64,000 bases of DNA from Chitinophaga niabensis (lineage in GTDB: Bacteria; Bacteroidota; Bacteroidia; Chitinophagales; Chitinophagaceae). Of the stretch, positions 1 through 9,392 are shown piece by piece. The DNA is taken from assembly GCF_039545795.1 (NCBI RefSeq), contig NZ_CP154260.1, forward strand, positions 687,001 to 751,000. The letters run 5' to 3'. The notes beneath the pieces were generated by a model. That model saw only the letters and a list, made by a program, of their open reading frames with translations, was not told where the DNA came from and made no database searches. Position numbers and translations under genes: made by a program. How positions within the stretch are numbered: the stretch's first letter is position 1; every line of letters starts with the position of its first letter.

Positions 1-2016
1 CAGGTATACGCTTCCTTCATGACGCGTAATGCAACGGGCATGGCCATAGAATCCAAAAGAAAGGAATACAGCGGCCGCATCAATACCCATTTCACTTTTT
101 TCAATGGTGTAGCAGAACTCAGTACCAACGTCAGCTACATCCAGGCCAATGCCACCTTTAGTGATAATGGTATTTTCAACATGGCACTCACCATGAACCC
201 CACGGAAACACCTTATAACGCAAATGATGTAACCGGTTATAATATTCCTCTTGGTGGCTTTGATTATTTTAACCCCATCGCAGAGGTAAAACTGAGAAAG
301 GACCTGGGCCAATATAAAAACCTGCTGGCCAGTTCCACACTCCGGCTCAATATCACCAAAGACTTTTATGCTTCAGGTATGATAGCATTAAAGAATGATA
401 CGGAACATAAGAACTACTACCGCTCAGCACAGCACCGCATTTCCAGGAATGATAATGTTGACGGGAATGCCAGCCAGTCCTATTCCCGCTGGGACGATCG
501 CACACTGGAACTAACCTTGAATTACAACAAGAATATCGGCCACCATTACATCAATGCCGTAGGTGGTTATACCTACCAGGATTTTAATGGCCAGGGCTTC
601 AGTGCCAATAACTCCAACTTTCCGGTAGATGGTATTCAGGACAATGATATGGGTACCGGTACCTGGCTGGCAGACGGCCGCGCAGGTATTGGATCCTGGA
701 AGAGCAATACCGTAAAACTGATCGCGTTCTTCGCGAGAGTGAACTACTCTTTCAGGGATCGTTATATCCTCACTGCTTCACTGCGGCATGAAGGATCTTC
801 CAAATTCGCACCCGGTAACCAATGGGGTGATTTCCCGGGTATCTCAGCCGCATGGCGTATTTCAGAAGAGACCTTCCTGAAAAACTCCAACCTGGTGAGC
901 AACCTGAAACTCCGTGGCGGTTATGGCGCTACCGGTAACGAAGGATTCAACGCCAATGTATCTACCCGTGTTTATGGAGCAGACACCTGGTGGCTGGCAG
1001 ATGGAGAATGGATGCGTACATATGGTGTGCTGCACAACCAGAATAAAAACATCCGCTGGGAAGTAAAAAAAGAAGTGAACGTAGGTCTTGATTTCGGTTT
1101 GTTTAACGACAGGCTGAATGGTCGTGTTGACTTTTACCAACGCCGTGTTGATGATATGATCTACGATGTGAGCGTCTCCCAGCCACCCGCTATTCATGAC
1201 AAAACCAGTGTGAATGTTGGTAACATGGATAATAAAGGATATGAAATTGAACTTAACTGGGTAGCCATAAAAAATGCAGACTGGAATTATACCACCGGCA
1301 TCATAGCTTCAGGTAACCGCAGTACATTGACCACATTGAACGGCGGGCAAACTTTTGCAGACCGTAAAAGTTTCCCTGCCCCCGGTAATCCCGGAACTGC
1401 CGTGAGGCTCTATCCCGGAGAAGATATCGGCCGTTTCTTTATCTGGCGTTTTGCCGGATTTACAGATGCCGGTAACTGGATGCTCTATGATAAAACAGGT
1501 AAACCATTTGATGTGAAGGCACAGGCGAAAAAGAATGAAGACAAAGTGTTCATCGGTAATGCCATCCCTAAAGTAATGTTGTCCTGGAATCATAGCCTTA
1601 GCTGGAAGAACTTTGATGCGGGCCTCTATATGCGTAGCTGGATAGGCCACGATGTATTCAATATGATCAACATGTACTACGGCCTTCCGACTGTAAAGGG
1701 GCAGAATGTACTACGTGATGCATTCGATAAGAACAAGAACGTAAAAGGTGAAAAAGAACTGACCGATTACTGGCTGGAAAAAGGCACCTTCCTGAAACTT
1801 GATGCATTCAACATCGGATACACCTTCCCTGCACAAACAGTGAAACCATTGAAGGGCCTGCGCCTGTATGTAACTGCGCGCGACCTCTTTGTACTCACCA
1901 ATTATAGTGGTCTGGACCCTGAAGTGAACATCAACGGGCTGGAACCTGGTTTTGAAGAACGGAATGTATATCCGAAAACACGCACGTTCATGTTCGGCCT
2001 GCAGGCAAGTTTCTAA
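1..2016 (+). CDS. SusC/RagA-family TonB-dependent outer-membrane receptor, 3' part
   Basis: Only the C-terminal ~670 residues lie in the window; the frame is open from base 1, so the signal peptide, carboxypeptidase-like domain and most of the plug are upstream. What is visible is an outer-membrane beta-barrel: alternating aromatic-rich strands, the SusC-type passage RYILTASLRHEGSSKF, and a C-terminus ending in an aromatic residue (GLQASF), as for barrel proteins inserted by BAM. It should import a glycan or peptide with the SusD lipoprotein encoded 38 bp downstream, powered by TonB. The substrate cannot be told from the sequence, because no hydrolase follows the pair. Confidence 0.93.
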   Translation, partial: QVYASFMTRNATGMAIESKRKEYSGRINTHFTFFNGVAELSTNVSYIQANATFSDNGIFNMALTMNPTETPYNANDVTGYNIPLGGFDYFNPIAEVKLRKDLGQYKNLLASSTLRLNITKDFYASGMIALKNDTEHKNYYRSAQHRISRNDNVDGNASQSYSRWDDRTLELTLNYNKNIGHHYINAVGGYTYQDFNGQGFSANNSNFPVDGIQDNDMGTGTWLADGRAGIGSWKSNTVKLIAFFARVNYSFRDRYILTASLRHEGSSKFAPGNQWGDFPGISAAWRISEETFLKNSNLVSNLKLRGGYGATGNEGFNANVSTRVYGADTWWLADGEWMRTYGVLHNQNKNIRWEVKKEVNVGLDFGLFNDRLNGRVDFYQRRVDDMIYDVSVSQPPAIHDKTSVNVGNMDNKGYEIELNWVAIKNADWNYTTGIIASGNRSTLTTLNGGQTFADRKSFPAPGNPGTAVRLYPGEDIGRFFIWRFAGFTDAGNWMLYDKTGKPFDVKAQAKKNEDKVFIGNAIPKVMLSWNHSLSWKNFDAGLYMRSWIGHDVFNMINMYYGLPTVKGQNVLRDAFDKNKNVKGEKELTDYWLEKGTFLKLDAFNIGYTFPAQTVKPLKGLRLYVTARDLFVLTNYSGLDPEVNINGLEPGFEERNVYPKTRTFMFGLQASF

Positions 2017-2054
2017 GCCTGCAGCCCTTATTATTCATTCCACAAGTAATTCGT

Positions 2055-3725
2055 ATGAAAAAGATATTCTTATTGTTAATGATACTCTTCTTCGGAGCCT
2101 GCACAAACCTGGATCAGCAGTTCCACGACAGGGTAACACCGGAAACATTCTATAAAAGCAAAAAAGATATTCTCGCTGCACTCTATCGCCCCTTTACCCA
2201 TGCACGCTGGTATTTGGGAGAAGACAGATGGAACCTGCAGGAATATACAGCAGATCAGTTTGCCATTACCACTAAAGGCCGCCACTGGTACAATGGAGGA
2301 GAGAACGAACGTTTCCATTATCACCGCTGGACGCCGGATGATGGATGGGTTTGGGGAACATGGCGTGGAACCCTCATGGGTGTTGCATTGGCCCTGGATG
2401 CTAAAAAGGACCTGGAGAAACTGGACTACACTAAATTTGCCTTAACACAGGCAGATAAAGATGATCATGTGAACCAACTGAACACCCTCATTGCACTCTT
2501 CTATCTGAGAGGGCTGGATTATTTCGGCGGGCTGCCCATTTTCACATCGCTGGAAGGAGAATCCCTTCCGCGTAAAACAGACCTGGAAACTTTCACGCAT
2601 ATCGAAACATTGCTGAAAGAAGCAATACTGAAACTGCCGAAGAAGAAAGTAACGGATAAAGAAGAAGGAGCATTAAGACAAGCCGCCGCTGCTACTTTGC
2701 TGGCAAGGCTGTACTTCAATGCAGAAGCCTACATCAATAAACCCATGTTTGCAGAAGCAAAGAAACTCTGCCAGGATATACTCGCCAAACAATACGGCGA
2801 ATACAGTTTAGATCCCACCTGGTTTGGCATGCATACTTTTACAAACGACAAATCACCTGAGATCATCTGGTCTATTCCTTCTGAATTCAACAAGCTGCAA
2901 TACGACTGGTTCTTCAGTGTGTTCTATCACTACAATACAGCCAAGTATTTTGATATAGATGGAGGGCTTAACAATGGCGGGCATCTTCAACCTTCTCTCA
3001 CACCAACCGGTGCGCAATATTCTGCGCAATACAAATTGGGTTCTCCATTTGAGAAGTTCAACAATGCAGACCTTCGCAAAAAGCCATACAAGTATTTAGG
3101 CGGCGGAAAATATGAAGGCATGTTCATTTACGGCCCTCACTTAACACCTGCCGGTGACGTGATTGTTGGAGGAGAGGAATATAAAAACCTGCCCATGGTA
3201 TTTGTGGACCAGGTTGGCCGTTTCTCTGAAGTTGGCCCTGGTAAACGTTATGCCAGCATTGCTGACCTGCCTTCCAAAATGTCTGAAGGAGAAGAGAACA
3301 CCGGTGTGCGCATTGTAAAGGTGCCTATCCCGAACAACACTGATAAAACCCTCCGCTGGGGAGCAGACAATCCTGCTATCCGCCTTACGGAAGTTCAATA
3401 CATGCTGGCAGAATGCCTGATGCGTGAAGGAGATAAAGGTGGCGCTGCTACATTGATCAATACCGTACGGAAAAGGAACTTTACAGGCGGTGTAGATCCT
3501 GACCCTGTTACTGTAGCTAACCTGGATGAATACCGCATGCTGGCCGAATGGGGAACAGAGTTCCTGGCTGAAGGCCGTCGCAGAACGGATCTGATCCGCT
3601 GGAAGAAATTCACCTCAGATTCCTGGTGGGACCATACACCATCTGACGCACATTACAACAGATTCCCGGTGCCAACGCAGGCCATATCAGGGAATAATAA
3701 CCTGAAACAGAACGATGGATACTAA
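2055..3725 (+). CDS. SusD/RagB-family nutrient-binding outer-membrane lipoprotein
   Basis: Surface glycan-binding partner of the SusC encoded just upstream. The N-terminus is a lipoprotein signal (hydrophobic MKKIFLLLMILFFGA followed by Cys16), then the typical SusD opening with an N-x-D-x-x-F-like segment (LDQQFHDRVTPETFY). Helical TPR-like stretches follow, and the C-terminal region has the SusD signature in which a Glu-Arg helix (EWGTEFLAEGRRRTDLIRW) precedes a short FPVPTQAI-type segment. At 556 residues it is normal for the family. It ends in a hairpin terminator, so the operon visible here is susC-susD only. Confidence 0.93.
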   Translation: MKKIFLLLMILFFGACTNLDQQFHDRVTPETFYKSKKDILAALYRPFTHARWYLGEDRWNLQEYTADQFAITTKGRHWYNGGENERFHYHRWTPDDGWVWGTWRGTLMGVALALDAKKDLEKLDYTKFALTQADKDDHVNQLNTLIALFYLRGLDYFGGLPIFTSLEGESLPRKTDLETFTHIETLLKEAILKLPKKKVTDKEEGALRQAAAATLLARLYFNAEAYINKPMFAEAKKLCQDILAKQYGEYSLDPTWFGMHTFTNDKSPEIIWSIPSEFNKLQYDWFFSVFYHYNTAKYFDIDGGLNNGGHLQPSLTPTGAQYSAQYKLGSPFEKFNNADLRKKPYKYLGGGKYEGMFIYGPHLTPAGDVIVGGEEYKNLPMVFVDQVGRFSEVGPGKRYASIADLPSKMSEGEENTGVRIVKVPIPNNTDKTLRWGADNPAIRLTEVQYMLAECLMREGDKGGAATLINTVRKRNFTGGVDPDPVTVANLDEYRMLAEWGTEFLAEGRRRTDLIRWKKFTSDSWWDHTPSDAHYNRFPVPTQAISGNNNLKQNDGY

Positions 3726-3727
3726 CC

Positions 3728-3758
3728 AAAAGGGCGGCTATAACTTAGCCGCCCTTTT
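3728..3758. terminator. Bidirectional terminator between convergent genes
   Basis: A 9-bp GC-rich stem (GGGCGGCTA / TAGCCGCCC) with a short loop is flanked by AAAA on the left and TTTT on the right, so it can end transcription from both sides. It sits between the susD stop and the DinB-like gene, whose stop codon it touches. Confidence 0.85.
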
Positions 3759-4266
3759 ATTTTGCAATGATCTCCCGGACACTCGCCAGGTGATGATCAT
3801 CATGTTCCGCAACAAAATAGGCGAGATCAATGATCCGCATAGGCGTTTTTAAACGGGGATGTAAAGCGGTGTTATGCAATTGTTCATTCTTCAGACGGCT
3901 CAGCTTGTTCACAAACTCTAGTCTTTGTTCCCTGAACCCCTGTTGCAATGTTTTTATATCCGCGGCATTGTGGTTGGCCGTATGGGTTCTTTGATTGGTG
4001 AGATCTGCCACCCTTAGTTCTGCTAAACCGTTGATGAGATCATCCAGCCTGCCGATCCATAAAGACTCAACATCGGAGAGATGCCCTATTTGTTCCTTGA
4101 TACTCCATTTATCATCCTCTTTTAAAGTCAGTAAAGCGGGGTCGAGTTCCCTGGTGATTTCCTCGATCCTTGCAGGCGTACCTCTCAACCGCTCAATAAT
4201 AGAAGGCAAAATTCCATTGTCTTCGATCAGGGGGAATTTTCTTTTGAACCATTCTGTTTTTTGCAT
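3757..4266 (-). CDS. DinB-like / DUF664-type four-helix putative metal-dependent hydrolase
   Basis: A 169-residue protein of the DinB/YfiT-like four-helix-bundle superfamily. The three expected metal-ligand histidines are visible: one early in IKEQIGHLSDVESLW and two late in YFVAEHDDHHLASVREI. Members bind a divalent metal; some are thiol (bacillithiol-type) transferases, but most have no known substrate. The start is set at ATG 4266 (MQKTEWFKRK); a longer reading to 4356 would overlap the divergent DUF1801 gene and adds a non-homologous-looking leader. A TACATTTG -7 box lies about 20 nt upstream on the same strand. Monocistronic, ending in the shared terminator. Confidence 0.8.
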   Translation of the reverse strand: MQKTEWFKRKFPLIEDNGILPSIIERLRGTPARIEEITRELDPALLTLKEDDKWSIKEQIGHLSDVESLWIGRLDDLINGLAELRVADLTNQRTHTANHNAADIKTLQQGFREQRLEFVNKLSRLKNEQLHNTALHPRLKTPMRIIDLAYFVAEHDDHHLASVREIIAK

Positions 4267-4349
4267 GGCATATGGGTTTATCAGGTCAAATGTACAGCAA
4301 AATGCCTTCCGATATCTTATCTTAGAGGGAGCAAAAAACACACAAAATA

Positions 4350-4724
4350 ATGGCAAGTGATAAAGATATAATCACCTTCTTATCATCTTATGATGAGAAA
4401 GTAACTTCCGATGCATTGCTACTTCGCAAGCTATTATTTGCAAACCTCCCGGACATAGAGGAACAAATAGACCTGCCCGCGAAAATGATCGGCTATTGCT
4501 ATGGCCAGAAGTATGCAGAATTAATATGTATGCTCATTCCTTCAAAGAAAGGCCTGAAGCTAAGCTTCAACAGAGGTAGCAGTCTGCCGGATCCTGATAA
4601 GCTGTTACAGGGAACAGGAAAGATCTCCCGGTATGTAGAAATAAAAGGAGAAGAAGAGATAAATTCCCCACAACTTAAAAGACTGTTGGCTGCCGCCCTG
4701 GAAGCCTACCACGCACGTAAATAA
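4350..4724 (+). CDS. DUF1801 (YdhG-like) domain protein
   Basis: A 124-residue cytosolic protein matching the DUF1801 pattern: an N-terminal helix (DIITFLSSYDEKVTSDALLL), a central beta segment IGYCYGQKYAELICMLIP resembling the family's cage of aromatic residues, and a final helical segment. The fold resembles the frataxin/iron-chaperone-like YdhG group, but the biochemical role of the family is not established. It is divergent from the DinB-like gene, with 83 bp between their starts. No operon partner follows; the next gene is 108 bp away. Confidence 0.75.
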   Translation: MASDKDIITFLSSYDEKVTSDALLLRKLLFANLPDIEEQIDLPAKMIGYCYGQKYAELICMLIPSKKGLKLSFNRGSSLPDPDKLLQGTGKISRYVEIKGEEEINSPQLKRLLAAALEAYHARK

Positions 4725-4832
4725 ACAAACCCGTAGCGGATTTCGGAAAACTACCAACGAAAATAGAACCACGCAGTTTTATATCACAGTACATCCTATT
4801 TTGCATGGACACCTACTTAATAAGTTACAGCT

Positions 4833-5717
4833 ATGGACCAGCAAAACATGGAACAGTATTGGAATTACCTGCGCAGCATGGGACTGAGCGAAGAGGCCAT
4901 CGAAATGTATAAAAAACAGGTCGACCTTACCAGTAACTGGGCTGGCCAGCTAAACCAGTTCTCCCAGAACATGCAGCAGTTCAATCAGCTCTTTACAGGA
5001 GATGACGCAGATGCGGAAGGAGACGATCAACCAACAGAACTGCTCTTAAATGATAATACACAACTAACGAAAGAACAACAATGGGCAATAGGCTGCGGTG
5101 CCGATGTAGCTTTCACAAATGAACAATTCCTGAACGACCTCACTACCGGGCTCGGCAAACAAACCTGCCGTCAATTGCTCTCCGAATGGTGGGATATAGA
5201 TAGTACAGAAGAGTTAGAAGAAATGATCGCATGGTTGAAAGAAAGCGGCCACCGCATGGAATACGATCTGATCTGGCAGGCCCTTAATACCGTATCTGTA
5301 AAAGAAAGCAAAGCCTTCTTGCGGGAGCATGTGATCGCCAATAAACTGGAGGAACAAACCGTAATGGAACATATGCGCAACACCCGCGATGCGCTGGAAC
5401 TCTTCAGAGAAAAAGCACTCATAGACCCTGTTGCCCAACCCGAAATGCTCATATGGGACTATGCCCGGATCATTAACCTCAGCAGGGGAGGATTCGATGC
5501 AGGCTATTTCACACGGGAACAAGCCCTGGAACACATCATGGAAGTAGTGCCCGCTATCAAAAGAGTATACGTTTCCTGGAAACATCTCTCTATATCCTAC
5601 CAGTTTGCACGTTGTGTATGGAACGGTGTGGATGAAGATGAATTTGAAGTGTTCAGAAAGAATATGGAGTTGTTGTTGACGGATCCGCGGAGTCCCTGGG
5701 TGACGTTGGCATGGTAA
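4833..5717 (+). CDS. DUF1266 domain protein
   Basis: A 294-residue soluble protein. The first ~75 residues are Gln/Asn-rich and helical (QLNQFSQNMQQFNQLF). From about residue 80 it follows the DUF1266 pattern: WAIGCGADVAFTNEQ, then LLSEWWDIDSTEELEEMIAWL, and a C-terminal segment with GYFTREQALEHI and SPWVTLAW at the very end. Function is unknown; DUF1266 proteins such as E. coli YbeU/YbeR are also uncharacterised. Its last codons and stop lie inside the first unit of a 65-bp tandem duplication, so the gene's 3' end has been copied downstream. Confidence 0.75.
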   Translation: MDQQNMEQYWNYLRSMGLSEEAIEMYKKQVDLTSNWAGQLNQFSQNMQQFNQLFTGDDADAEGDDQPTELLLNDNTQLTKEQQWAIGCGADVAFTNEQFLNDLTTGLGKQTCRQLLSEWWDIDSTEELEEMIAWLKESGHRMEYDLIWQALNTVSVKESKAFLREHVIANKLEEQTVMEHMRNTRDALELFREKALIDPVAQPEMLIWDYARIINLSRGGFDAGYFTREQALEHIMEVVPAIKRVYVSWKHLSISYQFARCVWNGVDEDEFEVFRKNMELLLTDPRSPWVTLAW

Positions 5718-5851
5718 CAGGAGCGGCCTGAAGGACCAGTTATTCTGTTTCCGGCAGCCTGCAGTTGACGTTGGCATGGTAACAGGAGCGGCCTGAAGGA
5801 CCAGTTATTCTGTTTCCGGCAGCCTGCAGTTGACCTTGGCATGGTAACAGG
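5701..5851 (+). repeat. 65-bp tandem repeat, two full copies plus a partial third
   Basis: Units start at 5701, 5766 and 5831. The first two are identical over 65 bp; the third keeps about 21 bp with one change (TGACGTTGG becomes TGACCTTGG). Each unit begins with TGACGTTGGCATGGTAACAG, which in copy one is the end of the DUF1266 gene including its TAA stop. The array fills the gap to the next, convergent gene. Confidence 0.95.
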
Positions 5852-5892
5852 CTATTAGGTTCCACGTAGTTCCTGAGTGATCTGGTAACAGA

Positions 5893-6645
5893 TTATTCCG
5901 TTTCCTCCTCTTCTTCCTCTTCACCTTCCTCATATTCCCAGTCGGAATTTATATCCTGCCGCCAGGCATTCCAGCCGTATTGTAAATGATAGATCTGATT
6001 GACGGAAGGGTCAAGCCGGGTGATGTCTTCCATACATATAATTTTAGCATCTTCCAGATCAGCATTTGCACTGCCGTGGAATTGCCAGTCGCCATCACTA
6101 TCATGAGAAACATATAATATGGGATCGCCTTCCAGTACTTGTTTTGTTGTAAAAACACCCAGGTTTCTTTCTTCATAAAATTTGAAGTCTGTATTCCTGT
6201 CCAGCAATGGTTGTTTGAATTTCCAGTTGGGGTTAAAGTTTTCATTCCAGGGAAAGTTGCTTCCTTTATCCGGCCAGACAAGTTGAAGGGCGGGGAAATC
6301 AAATGACCCGTAGAATCTGCCACCATAACCCAGGTAATTCTGGTAAAAATCCTTATCAACCTGCAGGAACTGGATAGGATAGCCTTCCAGGAAATCAGGA
6401 TAGGCCTTGTTTACTTCCAGCTTTTCCCCATTTTGGATCATTGCACAGGCCTCATTAATAAGCGATGCCATTAAATTTATTTCCATACCGAAACAAATTA
6501 TTTCCGGGTGCCCGAATTTCTGGTAAAGACCAATTGAATATACAAATGCCGGCAGATAGTTATCAGCTTCTATCAGAATGAGGTGGCAGCCATGTTGCTC
6601 AATATCCTGGAGGATGCGTTGTTTGTCTTGTTCCGGTATGCTCAT
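5893..6645 (-). CDS. DUF4262 domain protein with acidic tail
   Basis: A 250-residue protein with the DUF4262 pattern: an N-terminal GCHLILIEADNYLPAFVYSIG (typical of the family, where 'x-Y-S-I-G-L' is strongly conserved), followed by GHPEIICFGM and a second half with DGDWQFHG. The C-terminus is a nearly pure acidic stretch (EYEEGEEEEEEETE). The family is often found as a lone or immunity-like accessory protein, but no function is demonstrated and no toxin partner is seen here. The start lies only 26 bp from the divergent AraC gene, so the two promoters must overlap (AT-rich TATATTTA and TATCTTTA on opposite strands). Confidence 0.75.
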   Translation of the reverse strand: MSIPEQDKQRILQDIEQHGCHLILIEADNYLPAFVYSIGLYQKFGHPEIICFGMEINLMASLINEACAMIQNGEKLEVNKAYPDFLEGYPIQFLQVDKDFYQNYLGYGGRFYGSFDFPALQLVWPDKGSNFPWNENFNPNWKFKQPLLDRNTDFKFYEERNLGVFTTKQVLEGDPILYVSHDSDGDWQFHGSANADLEDAKIICMEDITRLDPSVNQIYHLQYGWNAWRQDINSDWEYEEGEEEEEEETE

Positions 6646-6671
6646 ACATTAAATATACTATCTTTAGTTTT

Positions 6672-7754
6672 ATGTTATTCCTGCATAACATACTACTATT
6701 GGGAACAATCCAGGGGTTCATCATCTCCGGCCTTTTGTTCTTCACCGGCCCACGTCATTTGCATACCCGCATTTTCGGATGGCTTATGCTGCTGGTAACC
6801 CTCAATTGCCTTAGTCAATATCTCTACGAAGATCAATGGGTACAGGCTAATCCCCTCGCACGTTTACTGGCCGATCTTATTCCCCTTGTCCTCCCCATGT
6901 CCTTCGGCCCCCTGATCCTGTTTTACACCAGGGCATATGCAGACCCACAATTCAGGATCAGCAGAAAGCAACGCTGGCATTTTGCTCCTGTGATCATAGA
7001 CCTTGTTCCTTACCTCACTGCCTGGATCTTTATTATTGGTTTCTTCAGCGGACTGGTCAGGAGCGGTCCGGGCCCCTGGGGATACTTCATGGACGGGTGG
7101 AATCATTATGCGGATATTCCACGCTGGATGTCCATCACTAGTTATTTGTTTTATGCCTGGCGAATGAAGAAAGACATCAGGTGGCTCAAACATTTCCTGA
7201 GTGGGTTTTTAATATTCCAGCTGATCTGGCTGGCCTACCTTATTCCTTATATCATCCAACCAGCCTGGTGGAACAACATCCCCTGGTTCCCTGTATTTAT
7301 TCCGCTGGTGATACTGATCTATTGGATGGGGTTCAATGGTTTCCTGCAATCACGAAAAGGAAAACAGGCGGCTGCAAAGCCTGCCATCTTACCGGAGCAA
7401 ACCGTTCAGGAAGCAATTGCCCTATTAACCAGTGCCATGGAAACAGACAAACTCTATTTAAACCCGGAACTTAATCTTTCCATGTTGATGCAACATACCG
7501 GGCTTCCGCAGAAAACCATTTCCGCTGTACTCAATCAACACCTGCACAAAAGCTTTAACGAGTATATCAACACCTACCGGATAGAAGCATTTAAAAGCAG
7601 GGTCCGGGAAGAGGATACCTCACAGCTCACTATCGCTGGGATCGCAAAGGAATGTGGCTTCAGTTCACAGGCTACCTTCCAGCGGATTTTCAAACAACAG
7701 ACAGGTATGGTGCCCTCTGCCTACCTGAAAAATACTACTCATCGCTGGATTTGA
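6672..7754 (+). CDS. Membrane-anchored AraC-family transcriptional regulator
   Basis: A 360-residue regulator with an N-terminal membrane region of about six or seven helices (from LLLGTIQGFIISGLLFF to about residue 225) and a C-terminal AraC DNA-binding domain at about residues 245-358. The second helix-turn-helix is clear: IAGIAKECGFSSQATFQRIF followed by GMVPSAYLK. This 7TM-AraC architecture is common in Bacteroidota and is thought to sense a membrane or extracytoplasmic signal; the ligand is unknown. It is divergent from the DUF4262 gene and 55 bp upstream of an S41 peptidase, which it may control. Confidence 0.88.
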   Translation: MLFLHNILLLGTIQGFIISGLLFFTGPRHLHTRIFGWLMLLVTLNCLSQYLYEDQWVQANPLARLLADLIPLVLPMSFGPLILFYTRAYADPQFRISRKQRWHFAPVIIDLVPYLTAWIFIIGFFSGLVRSGPGPWGYFMDGWNHYADIPRWMSITSYLFYAWRMKKDIRWLKHFLSGFLIFQLIWLAYLIPYIIQPAWWNNIPWFPVFIPLVILIYWMGFNGFLQSRKGKQAAAKPAILPEQTVQEAIALLTSAMETDKLYLNPELNLSMLMQHTGLPQKTISAVLNQHLHKSFNEYINTYRIEAFKSRVREEDTSQLTIAGIAKECGFSSQATFQRIFKQQTGMVPSAYLKNTTHRWI

Positions 7755-7809
7755 GCATTGCTCACGGAGAAAAAAATACCATTTCTGATGACCTTTGTTC
7801 AAAAAAAAC

Positions 7810-9294
7810 ATGAAGCGCATCTTACTCCTTTGTTTATTTTTTTACCCGCTGACGGGAGCTATCGCACAATACAGCAAGGCAGATTTGCAAAAAGACCTCA
7901 GTTACGCAGAGAAAGCATTAAGGGAAACACATCCCGGATTATTCAGGTACCAGACAAAACAGCAGTTCGACAGTACCCTCGCCGTCACCTATGCACAGCT
8001 CAAAGACAGCATGAGCCTCAGGGACTTTTACAAGGTAATGTCCGGCCTTATTTCCAGTATTCGTTGTGCCCATACCGTTATTATCCCTAAATCCAACTGG
8101 GCGGATACGCTTCGTACTGCCCGGTTCTATTTCCCATTCCAGATTTTTTTCATAGGAGGAGAACCTATCCTGATCATTAACCGTTCCAGGAATGAGGAGA
8201 TCAGTCCCGGAGCAGTACTGTTAAAAATAGATGGCCGGCCGATCATGGATATAGTGAATGAAATTTTCAGCCATCTTTTTGCGGATGGCTTTAATGAAAC
8301 CCTGAAATACCGGCAGATCCATAACCTCCTGTTTTCCTATTATTACAATGCCTTCATCTCCCAGGCAGATTCCTTTAACATTGAATACCGTAACCAGCAA
8401 GGCCAGGTAAAAAAGGTGACCCTCCCTTCAGTAAGTGTAGCAGAAGCAGAAAAAAACATGCGGGCGAACCCGGTAAATAAACAGATCATGGAAGGCATCC
8501 GTAAAGAACCTAAGGTGAAATTTGATGCCAGGAATTTTCGCATCAATAAGAGAAAAGGTATCGCAACAATTCAGCTACGTGCGTTTTTTGGAGGGAAAAC
8601 AAGCAAAGAAGCGGATCAGAAACTGGGAGAATTCATGAATGAATGTATCACTAAAGCGAATAAGCAGCAGATCCGGCACCTGGTAATAGACCTCCGGAAT
8701 AATGCCGGCGGATATGATTCCCAGGGCCAGGAATTACTGAGCTGGCTCATTCATCAACCGGTGCAGTATTATAAAAGCATGCACACCATCACCAACAATT
8801 CCCCCTTCCTCGAAAAGTCCGGCATATCCAAAGAAGAACTGAAAGAACTTGCAAAAGGAAAACTCTTAATACCGCAACCAGATAGTACCTTCCTCGTAAC
8901 AGAACAGGCCAATCCCACTTTAGCCATCCTGCAACCCAAGCCGAATGCATACAAGGGAAATGTTTACTTTGTTACCAATGGCGCTACAGGTTCTGCCACA
9001 GCAGAGTTTACCGCAGTAGCCCATCATCTTAAAGTAGGAACATTTATCGGAGAAGAAACAGGAGGGAATTATACAGGAGGAAATGGAGCCGAATTTGTTG
9101 GCCTTACTTTACCTGTAACCAAAATGCGTTTGAATATCCCGCTTGTATACTACCGTAATGCAGTGGATGAACCCAGGGAAAAGGGCAGGGGTACAATGCC
9201 AGATCATGAGGTATCCTATACCTTTCAGGATCTCTTAACAGGGGTGGATACGCAGTTGGAGTTTGTGTATAGATTGATTGAAGGCAAAAAATAA
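7810..9294 (+). CDS. Secreted S41-family (C-terminal processing-like) peptidase
   Basis: A 494-residue exported serine protease homologue. ATG 7810 was chosen because it gives a clean signal peptide (KRILLLCLFFYPLTGAIAQ); an in-frame TTG at 7795 is possible but less likely. The catalytic Ser is expected at residue 395 within the GATGSATAEFTAVAHH segment, preceded by the family's HLVIDLRNNAGGYD strand. A PDZ-like segment (SPGAVLLKIDGRPI) lies near residue 135. In Bacteroidota such paralogues are often periplasmic or surface proteins of unknown substrate. The gene ends at a convergent intergenic region. Confidence 0.85.
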   Translation: MKRILLLCLFFYPLTGAIAQYSKADLQKDLSYAEKALRETHPGLFRYQTKQQFDSTLAVTYAQLKDSMSLRDFYKVMSGLISSIRCAHTVIIPKSNWADTLRTARFYFPFQIFFIGGEPILIINRSRNEEISPGAVLLKIDGRPIMDIVNEIFSHLFADGFNETLKYRQIHNLLFSYYYNAFISQADSFNIEYRNQQGQVKKVTLPSVSVAEAEKNMRANPVNKQIMEGIRKEPKVKFDARNFRINKRKGIATIQLRAFFGGKTSKEADQKLGEFMNECITKANKQQIRHLVIDLRNNAGGYDSQGQELLSWLIHQPVQYYKSMHTITNNSPFLEKSGISKEELKELAKGKLLIPQPDSTFLVTEQANPTLAILQPKPNAYKGNVYFVTNGATGSATAEFTAVAHHLKVGTFIGEETGGNYTGGNGAEFVGLTLPVTKMRLNIPLVYYRNAVDEPREKGRGTMPDHEVSYTFQDLLTGVDTQLEFVYRLIEGKK

Positions 9295-9295
9295 A

Positions 9296-9317
9296 GAATG
9301 GCCCGATCGGGCCATTC
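9296..9317 (-). terminator. Perfect 22-bp palindrome, probable terminator
   Basis: GAATGGCCCGATCGGGCCATTC is perfectly self-complementary. Read on the minus strand it is followed by TTTATTTTTT, so it should end the sulfatase transcript. The right-hand side lacks a T tract, so it is a weaker terminator for the S41 gene. Confidence 0.7.
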
Positions 9318-9360
9318 TTACAACTACTTATCAAAACTTACTTTGTAAAAAAAATAACGT

Positions 9361-9382
9361 TGTCCTCTGCTGCGCGGCAAGG
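9361..9382 (+). repeat. Dispersed intergenic repeat, divergent copy 1
   Basis: TCCTCTGCTGCGCGGCAAGG matches the core of the better-conserved copies at 14058 and 14138 (consensus CCTCTGCTGC, then a dinucleotide, then GGCAAG). It lies in a convergent intergenic space after an A-rich tract. Confidence 0.7.
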
Positions 9383-9392
9383 TTTCTGCTAG

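Noticed and set aside
5597..5842. Minus-strand frames through the 65-bp tandem repeat
   Set aside because: They exist only because 65 bp repeated in tandem stays open in some frames; the translated peptide simply repeats and overlaps the DUF1266 gene.
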